From Patescibacteria group bacterium (GTDB lineage: Bacteria > Patescibacteriota > Microgenomatia > UBA1400 > MFAQ01), in assembly GCA_018817845.1 (NCBI GenBank), contig JAHITH010000007.1, positions 1 through 14,234 of the forward strand: a stretch of 14,234 bases of DNA, read 5' to 3'. A model generated the notes under the pieces. The model was not told the DNA's origin. It was given only the letters and a program-made list of their open reading frames with translations, and did no database searches. This document shows positions 1 through 5,606 of this stretch, one piece after another. Position 1 is the stretch's first letter. Every line of letters begins with the position of its first letter. The position numbers were made by a program, and so were the translations under genes.

Positions 1-375
1 TTAAAACAAACCCATTTCAACAACGTTTCTGGGGTAGAAGACGTGGGCCATTTTTCCAGCGCTCAAGATCTTTCCAAATTGACCCAGTTTGCCTTGAAGA
101 ATGTCACTTTTCGTCAAGCGGTAAGTACTAAATATAAGGAAATTACCAGTATAAACGGTAACCAGTACTCCCTTGCTTCAACCAACGAACTACTTGGAGT
201 GGTTCCAAGTGTCTTGGGGGTCAAAACAGGCTGGACACCAGAAGCGGGCGAGTGCCTTATTACCCTAGTAAACCAAGACAACCGTCCAATTCTAATAACC
301 GTCTTAGGTTCAGAAGACAGGTTCGGTGAAACAGAACAAATCATTTCTTGGGTTTACAACTCCTTCTCCTGGTAA
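1..375 (+). CDS. D-alanyl-D-alanine carboxypeptidase (peptidase S11), 3' end only
   Basis: The frame is open from base 1 (reading LKQTHFNNVSGVEDVGHFSS), so the gene starts left of the window; the GTG at 43 is an internal codon. The visible 124 residues match the end of the penicillin-binding S11 domain: a T-x-F-x-N-x-SG segment, an H-F-S-S-A-x-D-L segment, and the active-site KTG triad at residues 75-77 of the fragment (bases 223-231), followed by W-T-x-x-A-G-x-C-L. S11 enzymes trim the terminal D-Ala from peptidoglycan stem peptides outside the membrane. The catalytic SxxK and SxN motifs would lie off the window. The protein ends in a short beta-strand/helix (ITVLGSEDRFGETEQIISWV) with no C-terminal amphipathic anchor. 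Its stop lies 3 nt from the stop of the convergent next gene, leaving no room for a separate terminator. Confidence 0.88.
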   Translation, partial: LKQTHFNNVSGVEDVGHFSSAQDLSKLTQFALKNVTFRQAVSTKYKEITSINGNQYSLASTNELLGVVPSVLGVKTGWTPEAGECLITLVNQDNRPILITVLGSEDRFGETEQIISWVYNSFSW

Positions 376-378
376 TAA

Positions 379-1449
379 CTACTTCAACCACTCATCTGTG
401 ATAGCCGAGACATAAGCCACAAAATTCTTGTCTCCAAGAAATACATAAACAGGCTGAGTGTGTTCGTCAACCCCTCCATCAAAATACCCCAAAAACATCC
501 TTCTTATCTTTATGTTGCCCGTATCAGGACTAGCATCAGTTACAAAACCACCGCCATTTTTTAACTCTTCCCACGCCTGTGGTCCAGTCTTAATTGGATA
601 GGTACTAGATCTGGTGTAGTCCACTGCATGATATTCATTTTCAAAAAGAACCAATCTCTCATTCGGGTCATCAGACCCAGACAAAACCAGCCTAATCAAA
701 CCCTTATCAGATATGGGTCTATAAAAAGGATAACTTGCCAAAACTTCCTTGGTTTCTAGCTCCACCTCCTCTACATTTTTTCTAAAAAAATCAATTTGCA
801 CAAAGTCAGCGTCAGACAATGATAAGGCCGGAACCAACTTACCACTATCTGCTTTTAAGTAACCAATTTTTTCCTCGCCCAAAATATCATCAGGCAACAC
901 GCCACTTTTTCTTAAAAAACCTACCCCAGCAGATAAAACCTGCGCGTCAGATTTAAAATTAACCAAACTTGCCAACCCCGGATTATTCTGCCACTGTCTT
1001 GTTAGTTCAAAATGTCCGGTTACAATGTTCATGGTCAGTTTGGAACCCAACTGGTCTTGATTGTTCCAAACATACTCTGTTTTAGATGTCTCTATGGGCT
1101 TAAAGGTAAACCCTAATTGAGCCGCCTGCTCAACTGCTTTGCTTGCGTTTAAAAAACTACTTCGTTTTAAGGGCGAATGATAAACAGTCATTCTGTCTGG
1201 AAAGGTAGGAATCTCTCCAGTAGGCAATTCTAACAACACTTCTGGCCTACCACTCTCTTTGGGGAAATTAACCTTCCTAAGTTCTCCAAAACCAGCCAAT
1301 GGAGTCGGAAGAGCAGGAGGAAAGTATTGTTTATATAACTTAACACCCCACCCGCCCACATACCAAAGCAGGCTAATGCCCACAAATCCAATTACTCCAA
1401 ACTTAATTGCTTTTCTTGCTGTTGTTGCCGACTCGGTTAAACTTGCCAT
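379..1449 (-). CDS. single-pass membrane protein of unknown function
   Basis: I do not recognise this 356-residue protein. Residues 1-13 are polar with two basic residues. About 14-36 form one hydrophobic segment (FGVIGFVGISLLWYVGGWGV), followed by a Pro-rich linker (PPALPTP) and a long polar region of about 300 residues, most simply placed outside the membrane. The C-terminal part alternates strands and turns and ends with IRRMFLGYFDGGVDEHTQ and a VYVFLGDKNFVAYVSAI strand pair. That ending vaguely recalls YycH/YycI-type extracytoplasmic domains, but I would not assign the family. No catalytic motif is visible. The ATG at 1449 is supported by a TATACT -10 box ending 8 nt upstream. The gene is divergent from gltX and convergent with the carboxypeptidase gene. 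Confidence 0.72.
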   Translation of the reverse strand: MASLTESATTARKAIKFGVIGFVGISLLWYVGGWGVKLYKQYFPPALPTPLAGFGELRKVNFPKESGRPEVLLELPTGEIPTFPDRMTVYHSPLKRSSFLNASKAVEQAAQLGFTFKPIETSKTEYVWNNQDQLGSKLTMNIVTGHFELTRQWQNNPGLASLVNFKSDAQVLSAGVGFLRKSGVLPDDILGEEKIGYLKADSGKLVPALSLSDADFVQIDFFRKNVEEVELETKEVLASYPFYRPISDKGLIRLVLSGSDDPNERLVLFENEYHAVDYTRSSTYPIKTGPQAWEELKNGGGFVTDASPDTGNIKIRRMFLGYFDGGVDEHTQPVYVFLGDKNFVAYVSAITDEWLK

Positions 1450-1486
1450 CTACATCAAGTATACTATCAAGTATGACCAAAACCAA
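1437..1486. promoter_or_regulatory. bidirectional promoter with one symmetric -10 box
   Basis: The 8-bp palindrome AGTATACT (1458-1465) gives a TATACT -10 on both strands. Rightward, TATACT at 1460-1465 is 7 nt from the gltX ATG, with a weak TTAAAC -35 at 1437-1442 (17-nt spacer). Leftward, TATACT at 1463-1458 is 8 nt from the ATG at 1449, with TTGGTT at 1486-1481 (17-nt spacer) as its -35. Both starts would give leaderless or nearly leaderless transcripts. The -35 of each promoter lies inside the other gene's coding sequence. This is read from sequence only. Confidence 0.6.
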
Positions 1487-2759
1487 AGTCCGGACTAGAA
1501 TTGCACCCTCTCCTACTGGTATTCCTCACATTGGCACCGCCCGTCAAGCCCTCTTTGACTATTTGTTAGCCAAAAAATATAAAGGCAAGTTCATTCTTCG
1601 TATAGAAGACACAGACCAAAAACGTTTCGTCCCCGGATCAATAGAGGCCATGTACAAAATAAACGAGTTCCTTGGCCACACCCCAGACGAGGGTCCGTAT
1701 TTTCAAACCAAACGCCTTAAGTTCTATAAAAAATACGCTAAACAATTAATCAAAAATGGTACAGCCTATGAAGACGAAGGTGCTATTCGTATTAAAATGC
1801 CAAAAACGGGCTACACCACCTGGAAAGACTTGATTCAGGGCAAAATTTCAATTCCAAATGAAGAAGTAGATGATAAAGTTCTCTTAAAATCCGACGGCAT
1901 CCCCACCTACCACCTAGCTGTTGTCATCGATGACCATCTTATGGAAATTAGCCATGTAATCCGGGGAGCAGAGTGGATAGTTTCCACCCCAGTACACCTA
2001 CTTCTTTATCAGGCTCTTGGTTGGACTCCACCAATTTTCATGCATACCCCGCTCATATTGGGTCCAGACAAAGCCAAGCTTGGCAAACGTCACGGCGCCA
2101 AAAACGTTCTTCAATATAAAGACGAGGGTTACTTACCAGAAGCCATCAACAACTTTCTGCTTTACTTAGGTTTTTCATACAAAGACAATTCAGACATTCT
2201 CTCTATGAAAGAAATGATCAAGATTTTTAACGAAAACAAAATAAGTAAATCTAACGCCATTTTTGATATCCAAAAACTAGATTACTTTAACTCAAAGTGG
2301 ATAAAAAAACTCAATATATCAGATCTAACTAAAAGACTTACGCCTTTTATTGATAAAAACTGGCAAAAAAATCTAAGTAAAATAATTCCTCTAGTCAAAG
2401 ATAGGTTAACCAAGTTAAGTGAAATAAACAACCTAATCGATTTTTTCTTTAAATTTTCCACTCCAACTCAAGAAAATTTGTTGGCCAATAGTCAGGCCAG
2501 TCCAGCAATTACTCTAAGTTGGTTAAACACGGTCAAGGATAATCTTAAAGATTTAAAAGATTTTCAGCCAGAGTCCATACATGAATTACTAAAAAAAGCT
2601 CAAGGGTTATCCGATCTTTCACCACGCCAAGCATTTATGAGCTTGCGCTTAGCCGTTACAGGCAAAATCGTTACTCCGCCACTTTTTGACTGTATAGCCA
2701 TTCTGGGTAAAAAAGAAACTTTATCACGTCTACAAAAGTCCGTAACTTTACTTAAATGA
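1473..2759 (+). CDS. gltX: glutamyl-tRNA synthetase
   Basis: Class I synthetase that charges tRNA with glutamate. I choose the ATG at 1473, giving MTKTKVRTRIAPSPTG, because this is where the conserved GluRS N-terminus begins; the upstream in-frame ATG at 1407 overlaps the divergent gene and its promoter. The HIGH-like motif is HIGT at residues 19-22, LRIEDTD is at about 42-48, and the KMSKS-like loop is KLGKR at 202-206 followed by HGA. The protein has 428 residues, shorter than the usual 460-490. About 35-40 residues that normally carry the Cys/His zinc site are missing: AYEDEGAIRIK runs straight from the first half of the domain into the second. A helical anticodon-binding domain follows from about residue 300. 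With a tRNA-Gln nearby it could be a non-discriminating GluRS working with GatCAB, but that is inference. It overlaps the next gene by ATGA. Confidence 0.95.
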   Translation: MTKTKVRTRIAPSPTGIPHIGTARQALFDYLLAKKYKGKFILRIEDTDQKRFVPGSIEAMYKINEFLGHTPDEGPYFQTKRLKFYKKYAKQLIKNGTAYEDEGAIRIKMPKTGYTTWKDLIQGKISIPNEEVDDKVLLKSDGIPTYHLAVVIDDHLMEISHVIRGAEWIVSTPVHLLLYQALGWTPPIFMHTPLILGPDKAKLGKRHGAKNVLQYKDEGYLPEAINNFLLYLGFSYKDNSDILSMKEMIKIFNENKISKSNAIFDIQKLDYFNSKWIKKLNISDLTKRLTPFIDKNWQKNLSKIIPLVKDRLTKLSEINNLIDFFFKFSTPTQENLLANSQASPAITLSWLNTVKDNLKDLKDFQPESIHELLKKAQGLSDLSPRQAFMSLRLAVTGKIVTPPLFDCIAILGKKETLSRLQKSVTLLK

Positions 2760-3622
2760 ATCAGGTTTCTGCTCTCCAAAACGCCATTGCCAATTTAGAA
2801 AAAACCTCTCTAAGCACCAGAAAAAAACTTCTAAAACACAAGGCCGCTAAAAAATTTTACACCAAGTCAACTCTTTTGGCCCACGACTTAAGACAAAAAT
2901 CCACCCAACTACTTGCGGGGGCAGGTCTGGTAGGTGCGTTACTTGCCACCCCCATGGGTCCCGTGGTAGCCAGCCCCCCAATGCAAGTTTCTGAACAGGA
3001 ACTTGAAACAAATCTAGCCAAAAAATTAAGTTCCATTGTTCCCCACCAACCAACCAAACTTTCGCCAGACAACGCCAAATTAATTGAAGAGAATATTCAA
3101 AACACACTAGGTATTCCGGTTAAAGCCACTTTAAATGATCAAAGTCTTAATCATCAAGTGGGCTACATCGGTTATGAGCAACACTTAAAAAGATACCCAG
3201 GTGACACCATAGATCAACACGACGACGAACAGATAGCCGGTATCGCCCCCGGCAAAGGTGCCTGGGGTTATTTTGCTCCCACCCGTCAAGACTTTACCAC
3301 TCAAGATTATCTCAGGGAAAAATACTACTCCGTGGCCCAAACCCTTTACCTTCAAAACTGGAATCAAGACTTTAGGTTCTTAAGAGACTGGTACAAATAC
3401 AGAAAAATTCTTGTTGTTAACCCCGCCAACGGCCAAGCGGTAGTTACTGTCTTAGCCGACGCTGGTCCAGCCAACTGGACAGGCAAGCAGTTTGGTGGCT
3501 CACCAGAAACAATGAAAGAATTAGACCTTCACCAAGGCAGTAGAAAAGGTTTGGTCTTGTTCTTATTCGTAGACGATCCAGACAACCTTATCCCATTAGG
3601 TCCAATTACTAGTAAAATCTAA
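2756..3622 (+). CDS. probable exported protein with RlpA-like (double-psi beta-barrel) C-terminus
   Basis: This 288-residue protein starts within the gltX stop (ATGA, 2756-2759), so its translation is probably coupled to gltX. Residues 1-48 are basic and helical. Residues 49-73 are small and hydrophobic (LLAGAGLVGALLATPMGPVV) and end in a VAS-like cleavage site, which suggests a signal or membrane segment after an unusually long cytoplasmic stretch. The C-terminal part, about 218-273, has the pattern V-x-N-x-x-N-G-x-x-V-V-x-V-x-x-D-x-G-P, then S and a short helix, which resembles the double-psi beta-barrel of RlpA-type cell-wall proteins. The match is by eye and moderate. A role at the cell envelope is likely; catalytic activity is not shown. 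It lies 3 nt upstream of the 106-residue gene, in one operon. Confidence 0.62.
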   Translation: MNQVSALQNAIANLEKTSLSTRKKLLKHKAAKKFYTKSTLLAHDLRQKSTQLLAGAGLVGALLATPMGPVVASPPMQVSEQELETNLAKKLSSIVPHQPTKLSPDNAKLIEENIQNTLGIPVKATLNDQSLNHQVGYIGYEQHLKRYPGDTIDQHDDEQIAGIAPGKGAWGYFAPTRQDFTTQDYLREKYYSVAQTLYLQNWNQDFRFLRDWYKYRKILVVNPANGQAVVTVLADAGPANWTGKQFGGSPETMKELDLHQGSRKGLVLFLFVDDPDNLIPLGPITSKI

Positions 3623-3625
3623 ACC

Positions 3626-3946
3626 ATGTCCATAATCTTTTACGATCACCTAATAAACAAACAAGAAATCTTAGTTCTCATAGATCAAGCAGAGGGCGAA
3701 GATAACCACAAAAGCAAAATCAAACAATTGGTAGATGATATTCTTCATCAAGGAATTATAGATTTCACTTTAAGTAAACTAAAACCAAAACACCACCAAA
3801 CATTTTTATCTCATCTCCATAACGCCCCCTACGATCCTGAAATCTTAGATTATCTTAAGGAAAAAATCGCCCAAGACATCGAAGAACAAGTCCAAAACTA
3901 CGCCGACCAACTAATCAAAAAAATCCGCCACGACCTAGGCCTTTAA
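3626..3946 (+). CDS. small helical protein of unknown function
   Basis: A 106-residue protein, almost entirely predicted helix by eye, rich in Lys, Glu, Gln and His, with no membrane segment and no Cys. Its centre (VDDILHQGIIDFTLSKLKPK) and C-terminus (ILDYLKEKIAQDIEEQVQNY) look like amphipathic helices that could pair or dimerise. It loosely resembles short helical proteins common in candidate-phyla genomes (DUF5663-like), but I cannot confirm this. It starts 3 nt after the preceding gene and is probably the last cistron of the gltX operon. No Shine-Dalgarno sequence is visible. Its TAA stop shares the TTAA at 3943-3946 with the stop of the convergent nuclease gene, so the two transcripts must end inside each other. 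Confidence 0.7.
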   Translation: MSIIFYDHLINKQEILVLIDQAEGEDNHKSKIKQLVDDILHQGIIDFTLSKLKPKHHQTFLSHLHNAPYDPEILDYLKEKIAQDIEEQVQNYADQLIKKIRHDLGL

Positions 3947-4614
3947 CACCTCTTCGATTTTACATATCCTGCCTTTTTTGCCTCTGCCTCACTACAAAAC
4001 CACTCTTCACCTCTGTCTTTTTCTACCACCGTAGTTTTGTACTGCACACACCCCGGCATGTGATAGATTCTCTCACTAGAGTTATTAGGTGCAATATTTC
4101 CCTTAATCACACACTTAGGGTTTTCGCTATTCTCCCATTGATAGCATTTTGGACCAAACACTCCCAAGCCTTTTTCCTTAGCCTCAAGTCCCAAAGCCTT
4201 TAACTCATCAGCCACCTCACTAGTATCACTATGATATCTGCCCCAACCCGTTTCAATCAAATGCCGATTTACCAAGTCCTTACCTACATACACCAAAGCC
4301 ATAGCTCTACCTCTCTGGTCCAAAATCTTATCTCTAATAATTACCCTTTTCCCAATCACCAATTCTTCCAGTAACTTTTTCGCCTCTTCACCACCACAAA
4401 ACTCAAGTTCGGGCGCATCCAGATGCCTCAACCGTAACCGCACCTTACCATCAAGCACCAAAGTATCACCATCAATCACCCCTTCCACAGCAATACTCTC
4501 ATCGTGCTTTGGTAACCCACCCACGCCAACATAATAAACATTTAAAAGTAGGCTCACCCCCAAAACCACCCACCCCAAACCAAACTTATTTTTTAAAAAG
4601 TTTTTCTTCTTCAC
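3943..4614 (-). CDS. membrane-anchored thermonuclease (SNase family) with Cys-rich tail
   Basis: A 223-residue staphylococcal-nuclease-type protein. Residues about 11-33 form one hydrophobic segment (signal anchor). The SNase fold runs about 42-156 with VIDGDT at 46-51, R63, HLDAPE at 64-69 and DQRGR at 99-103; these correspond to the Asp, Arg, Glu and Arg active-site positions of the family, so Ca-dependent cleavage of DNA or RNA outside the membrane is plausible. Residues 168-223 form a separate tail with C168, H185, C189, C207 and C223 (YHMPGC, WFCSEAEAKKAGY), an Ada-like or 'sunset'-type Cys/His module often fused to such nucleases. The start is GTG at 4614, supported by a TACAAT box ending 7 nt upstream. 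Plausible roles are nucleic-acid scavenging or processing of imported DNA; both are inference. Confidence 0.9.
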   Translation of the reverse strand: MKKKNFLKNKFGLGWVVLGVSLLLNVYYVGVGGLPKHDESIAVEGVIDGDTLVLDGKVRLRLRHLDAPELEFCGGEEAKKLLEELVIGKRVIIRDKILDQRGRAMALVYVGKDLVNRHLIETGWGRYHSDTSEVADELKALGLEAKEKGLGVFGPKCYQWENSENPKCVIKGNIAPNNSSERIYHMPGCVQYKTTVVEKDRGEEWFCSEAEAKKAGYVKSKRC

Positions 4615-4621
4615 TCTTTCT

Positions 4622-4627
4622 ATTGTA
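4622..4627 (-). promoter_or_regulatory. -10 box of the thermonuclease gene
   Basis: TACAAT on the minus strand lies exactly 7 nt before the GTG start, so the transcript would begin at or next to the start codon. It overlaps the last codons of the upstream GIY-YIG gene. No convincing -35 was found. Confidence 0.45.
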
Positions 4628-4629
4628 TA

Positions 4630-4938
4630 TCAACTGCGAATTCTAATCCCAATTTTTATTTTATCCTCCCCAGTACAATGGTTCGAACCATTGTACTCAA
4701 TCAAAGCCTCTTTTTGCGGTCTTGATAATTTTCTAAGCTCGGCTTCTCTTTTCATCGCCTCCGATCTGGTTTTACACTCCTCAGAATACACCAGCTCAAA
4801 AGACTTAAAATAACGCATATACTTGGCCGATCGTGCTGTTTTGTTTCTATGCTCTTCCATTCTTTTTTCTAAATTACTTGTCTGACCAATATACAAAGTA
4901 TTAGACGAGGTCCGCAGTATATAAACATAAAAAACCAT
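4630..4938 (-). CDS. GIY-YIG domain protein
   Basis: A small single-domain GIY-YIG nuclease-like protein of 102 residues when started at the ATG at 4938 (MVFYVYILRTSS). An ATG 21 nt further upstream (4959) exists, but the conserved domain begins at FYVYIL and a TATAAT box sits 6 nt before 4938, between the two. The motif halves are YVY (4-6) and YIG (16-18), with R26 and H30 in the first helix and E65 in AMKREAELRKLSRPQKEALI; these match the GIY, YIG, Arg and Glu positions of the family (UvrC and homing-endonuclease fold). Such short members (COG2827-like) are abundant in candidate-phyla genomes and their substrate is unknown. The last 20 or so residues (from NGSNHC) lie beyond the usual domain end and are partly encoded by a 26-bp palindrome. 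Confidence 0.88.
   Translation of the reverse strand: MVFYVYILRTSSNTLYIGQTSNLEKRMEEHRNKTARSAKYMRYFKSFELVYSEECKTRSEAMKREAELRKLSRPQKEALIEYNGSNHCTGEDKIKIGIRIRS
4672..4697. repeat. 26-bp perfect palindrome containing a T-arm-like core
   Basis: AGTACAATGGTTC at 4672-4684 is followed with no spacer by its exact reverse complement (4685-4697). The centre reads GGTTCGAACC, the same core as a tRNA T-arm. It lies in the 3' end of the GIY-YIG gene, encoding about residues 81-89. No T-run follows on either strand, so it is not a standard terminator. Confidence 0.9.
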
Positions 4939-4944
4939 ACTCAA

Positions 4945-4950
4945 ATTATA
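4945..4950 (-). promoter_or_regulatory. -10 box of the GIY-YIG gene
   Basis: A consensus TATAAT on the minus strand is 6 nt from the ATG at 4938, which makes the transcript leaderless and supports that start over the upstream ATG at 4959. It overlaps the 3' end of the frameshifted methyltransferase-like gene. Confidence 0.55.
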
Positions 4951-5387
4951 TCCAATCACGTGCTGGGTGTTTTTTTAAAACAATTTTTTTGGCTCCATTT
5001 GGATGCTGTTGAATTACCTTTAAACTTTTTGCATTAGAACGCTTATGGTCATCTGTGGTTATTGGCACAAGATTAATCTCTAGGCTTTCTGGACCAATTT
5101 GGAGAATTGTTGCCACGTTATCTTTCACCCAATGAATAATTTCTCTTTTGTCAACAATGAAAAACTGCATTTAGAAGAAAATCAGCATGAATTTTATTTA
5201 CGGAACCCTTACCGAGTGGTAATAAAAGTGCACTTCCAATAATTAAATCAGGAGATTCAAGATGAAGAGCTCCGAAACAATCAATGTCTTGGTCAAGGCA
5301 TAAAGTCAGCCCGCCTTTTTGTTGACCTGCCCACTCGCGACCCTTTTGTCCACAGCCAAGCAAGCAAGTTATTTTTTCTTTTCTCAT
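4946..5387 (-). pseudogene. SAM-dependent methyltransferase-like gene split by a frameshift
   Basis: Two overlapping minus-strand frames read as one protein. The first (5387-5151, 78 residues) starts MRKEKITCLL, has a GCGQKG glycine motif at 11-16, an acidic LDQD after the second strand and PDLIIGSALLLPLGKGSV, in the order expected of a class I SAM-binding fold. It ends at NAVFHC and a stop. The second frame (5170-4946) continues FIVDKREIIHWVKDNV through to KKHPARDWI, but an in-frame stop lies directly before its ATG. Removing one T from the T5 run at 5160-5164 joins them as NAVFIVDKREI, giving about 147 residues. It could be a true pseudogene, a sequencing or assembly error in a homopolymer, or less likely a programmed frameshift. 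The family call is by motif order only. The promoter is intact (TGC-TACAAT, 7 nt before the ATG). Confidence 0.6.
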
Positions 5388-5394
5388 GCCAGGG

Positions 5395-5403
5395 ATTGTA
5401 GCA
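5395..5403 (-). promoter_or_regulatory. extended -10 of the methyltransferase-like gene
   Basis: The minus strand reads TGC-TACAAT, an extended -10 (TGn plus a 5/6 hexamer), ending 7 nt before the ATG at 5387. A leaderless transcript is predicted. The 48-bp hairpin repeat lies just upstream. Confidence 0.5.
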
Positions 5404-5418
5404 GGTTTGGATACTGTC

Positions 5419-5466
5419 CGAGCCTGGACGATCCGCCACAGGCGGACAGGTATTAGAACCTATTTT
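5419..5466 (+). repeat. 48-bp hairpin repeat, copy 1
   Basis: Begins CGAGCCTGGACGA and ends TATTAGAACCTATTTT; 43 of 48 bases match copy 2 at 6892-6939, in the same orientation. It contains the hairpin TCCGCC-ACA-GGCGGA (5432-5446) and a weaker AGGT...ACCT arm (5448-5461). Read on the minus strand, it resembles a tRNA T-arm followed by the 3' acceptor strand of the tRNA-Gln at 8432-8540, including that tRNA's inserted hairpin. The rest of the 219-nt gap 5388-5606 holds only the hairpin at 5527 and a possible weak start-site region for the next gene. Confidence 0.8.
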
Positions 5467-5526
5467 ATCACAGTAAAAAAGCCTATTTTTATTTCCAAGG
5501 CTAAAATGGTAGTGTTGCCAAGCTAG

Positions 5527-5541
5527 TCCAGCTTAGCTGGA
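5527..5541. repeat. 15-nt hairpin of the same TCC...GGA design
   Basis: TCCAGC-TTA-GCTGGA is a 6-bp stem with a 3-nt loop. It has the same size and TCC/GGA ends as the hairpins inside the 48-bp repeats, but its flanks do not match them. It may be a degenerate or solo copy. Confidence 0.5.
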
Positions 5542-5606
5542 TTTCGCATGATTTTGGGATTCAACAAAAACTGTACATATAGCCATTATTGGAATAATAT
5601 ATTATT

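Noticed and set aside
43..45. GTG as the start of the first gene
   Set aside because: The frame is open from base 1 with conserved S11 sequence (T-x-F-x-N-x-SG) before it, so the gene is cut by the window edge.
1407..1472. N-terminal extension of gltX (MLFLLLLPTRLNL...)
   Set aside because: It overlaps the divergent gene and the promoter, and the GluRS family begins at VRTRIAPSPTG; the ATG at 1473 fits better.
5432..5446. The repeat hairpin as a rho-independent terminator
   Set aside because: No T-run follows the stem directly on either strand; the downstream TATTTTAT is separated by 14 bases and a second arm.
5478..5505. Possible minus-strand terminator (AGCCT...AGGCT then T6)
   Set aside because: Only a 5-bp stem with a 13-nt loop and no minus-strand gene ending there.
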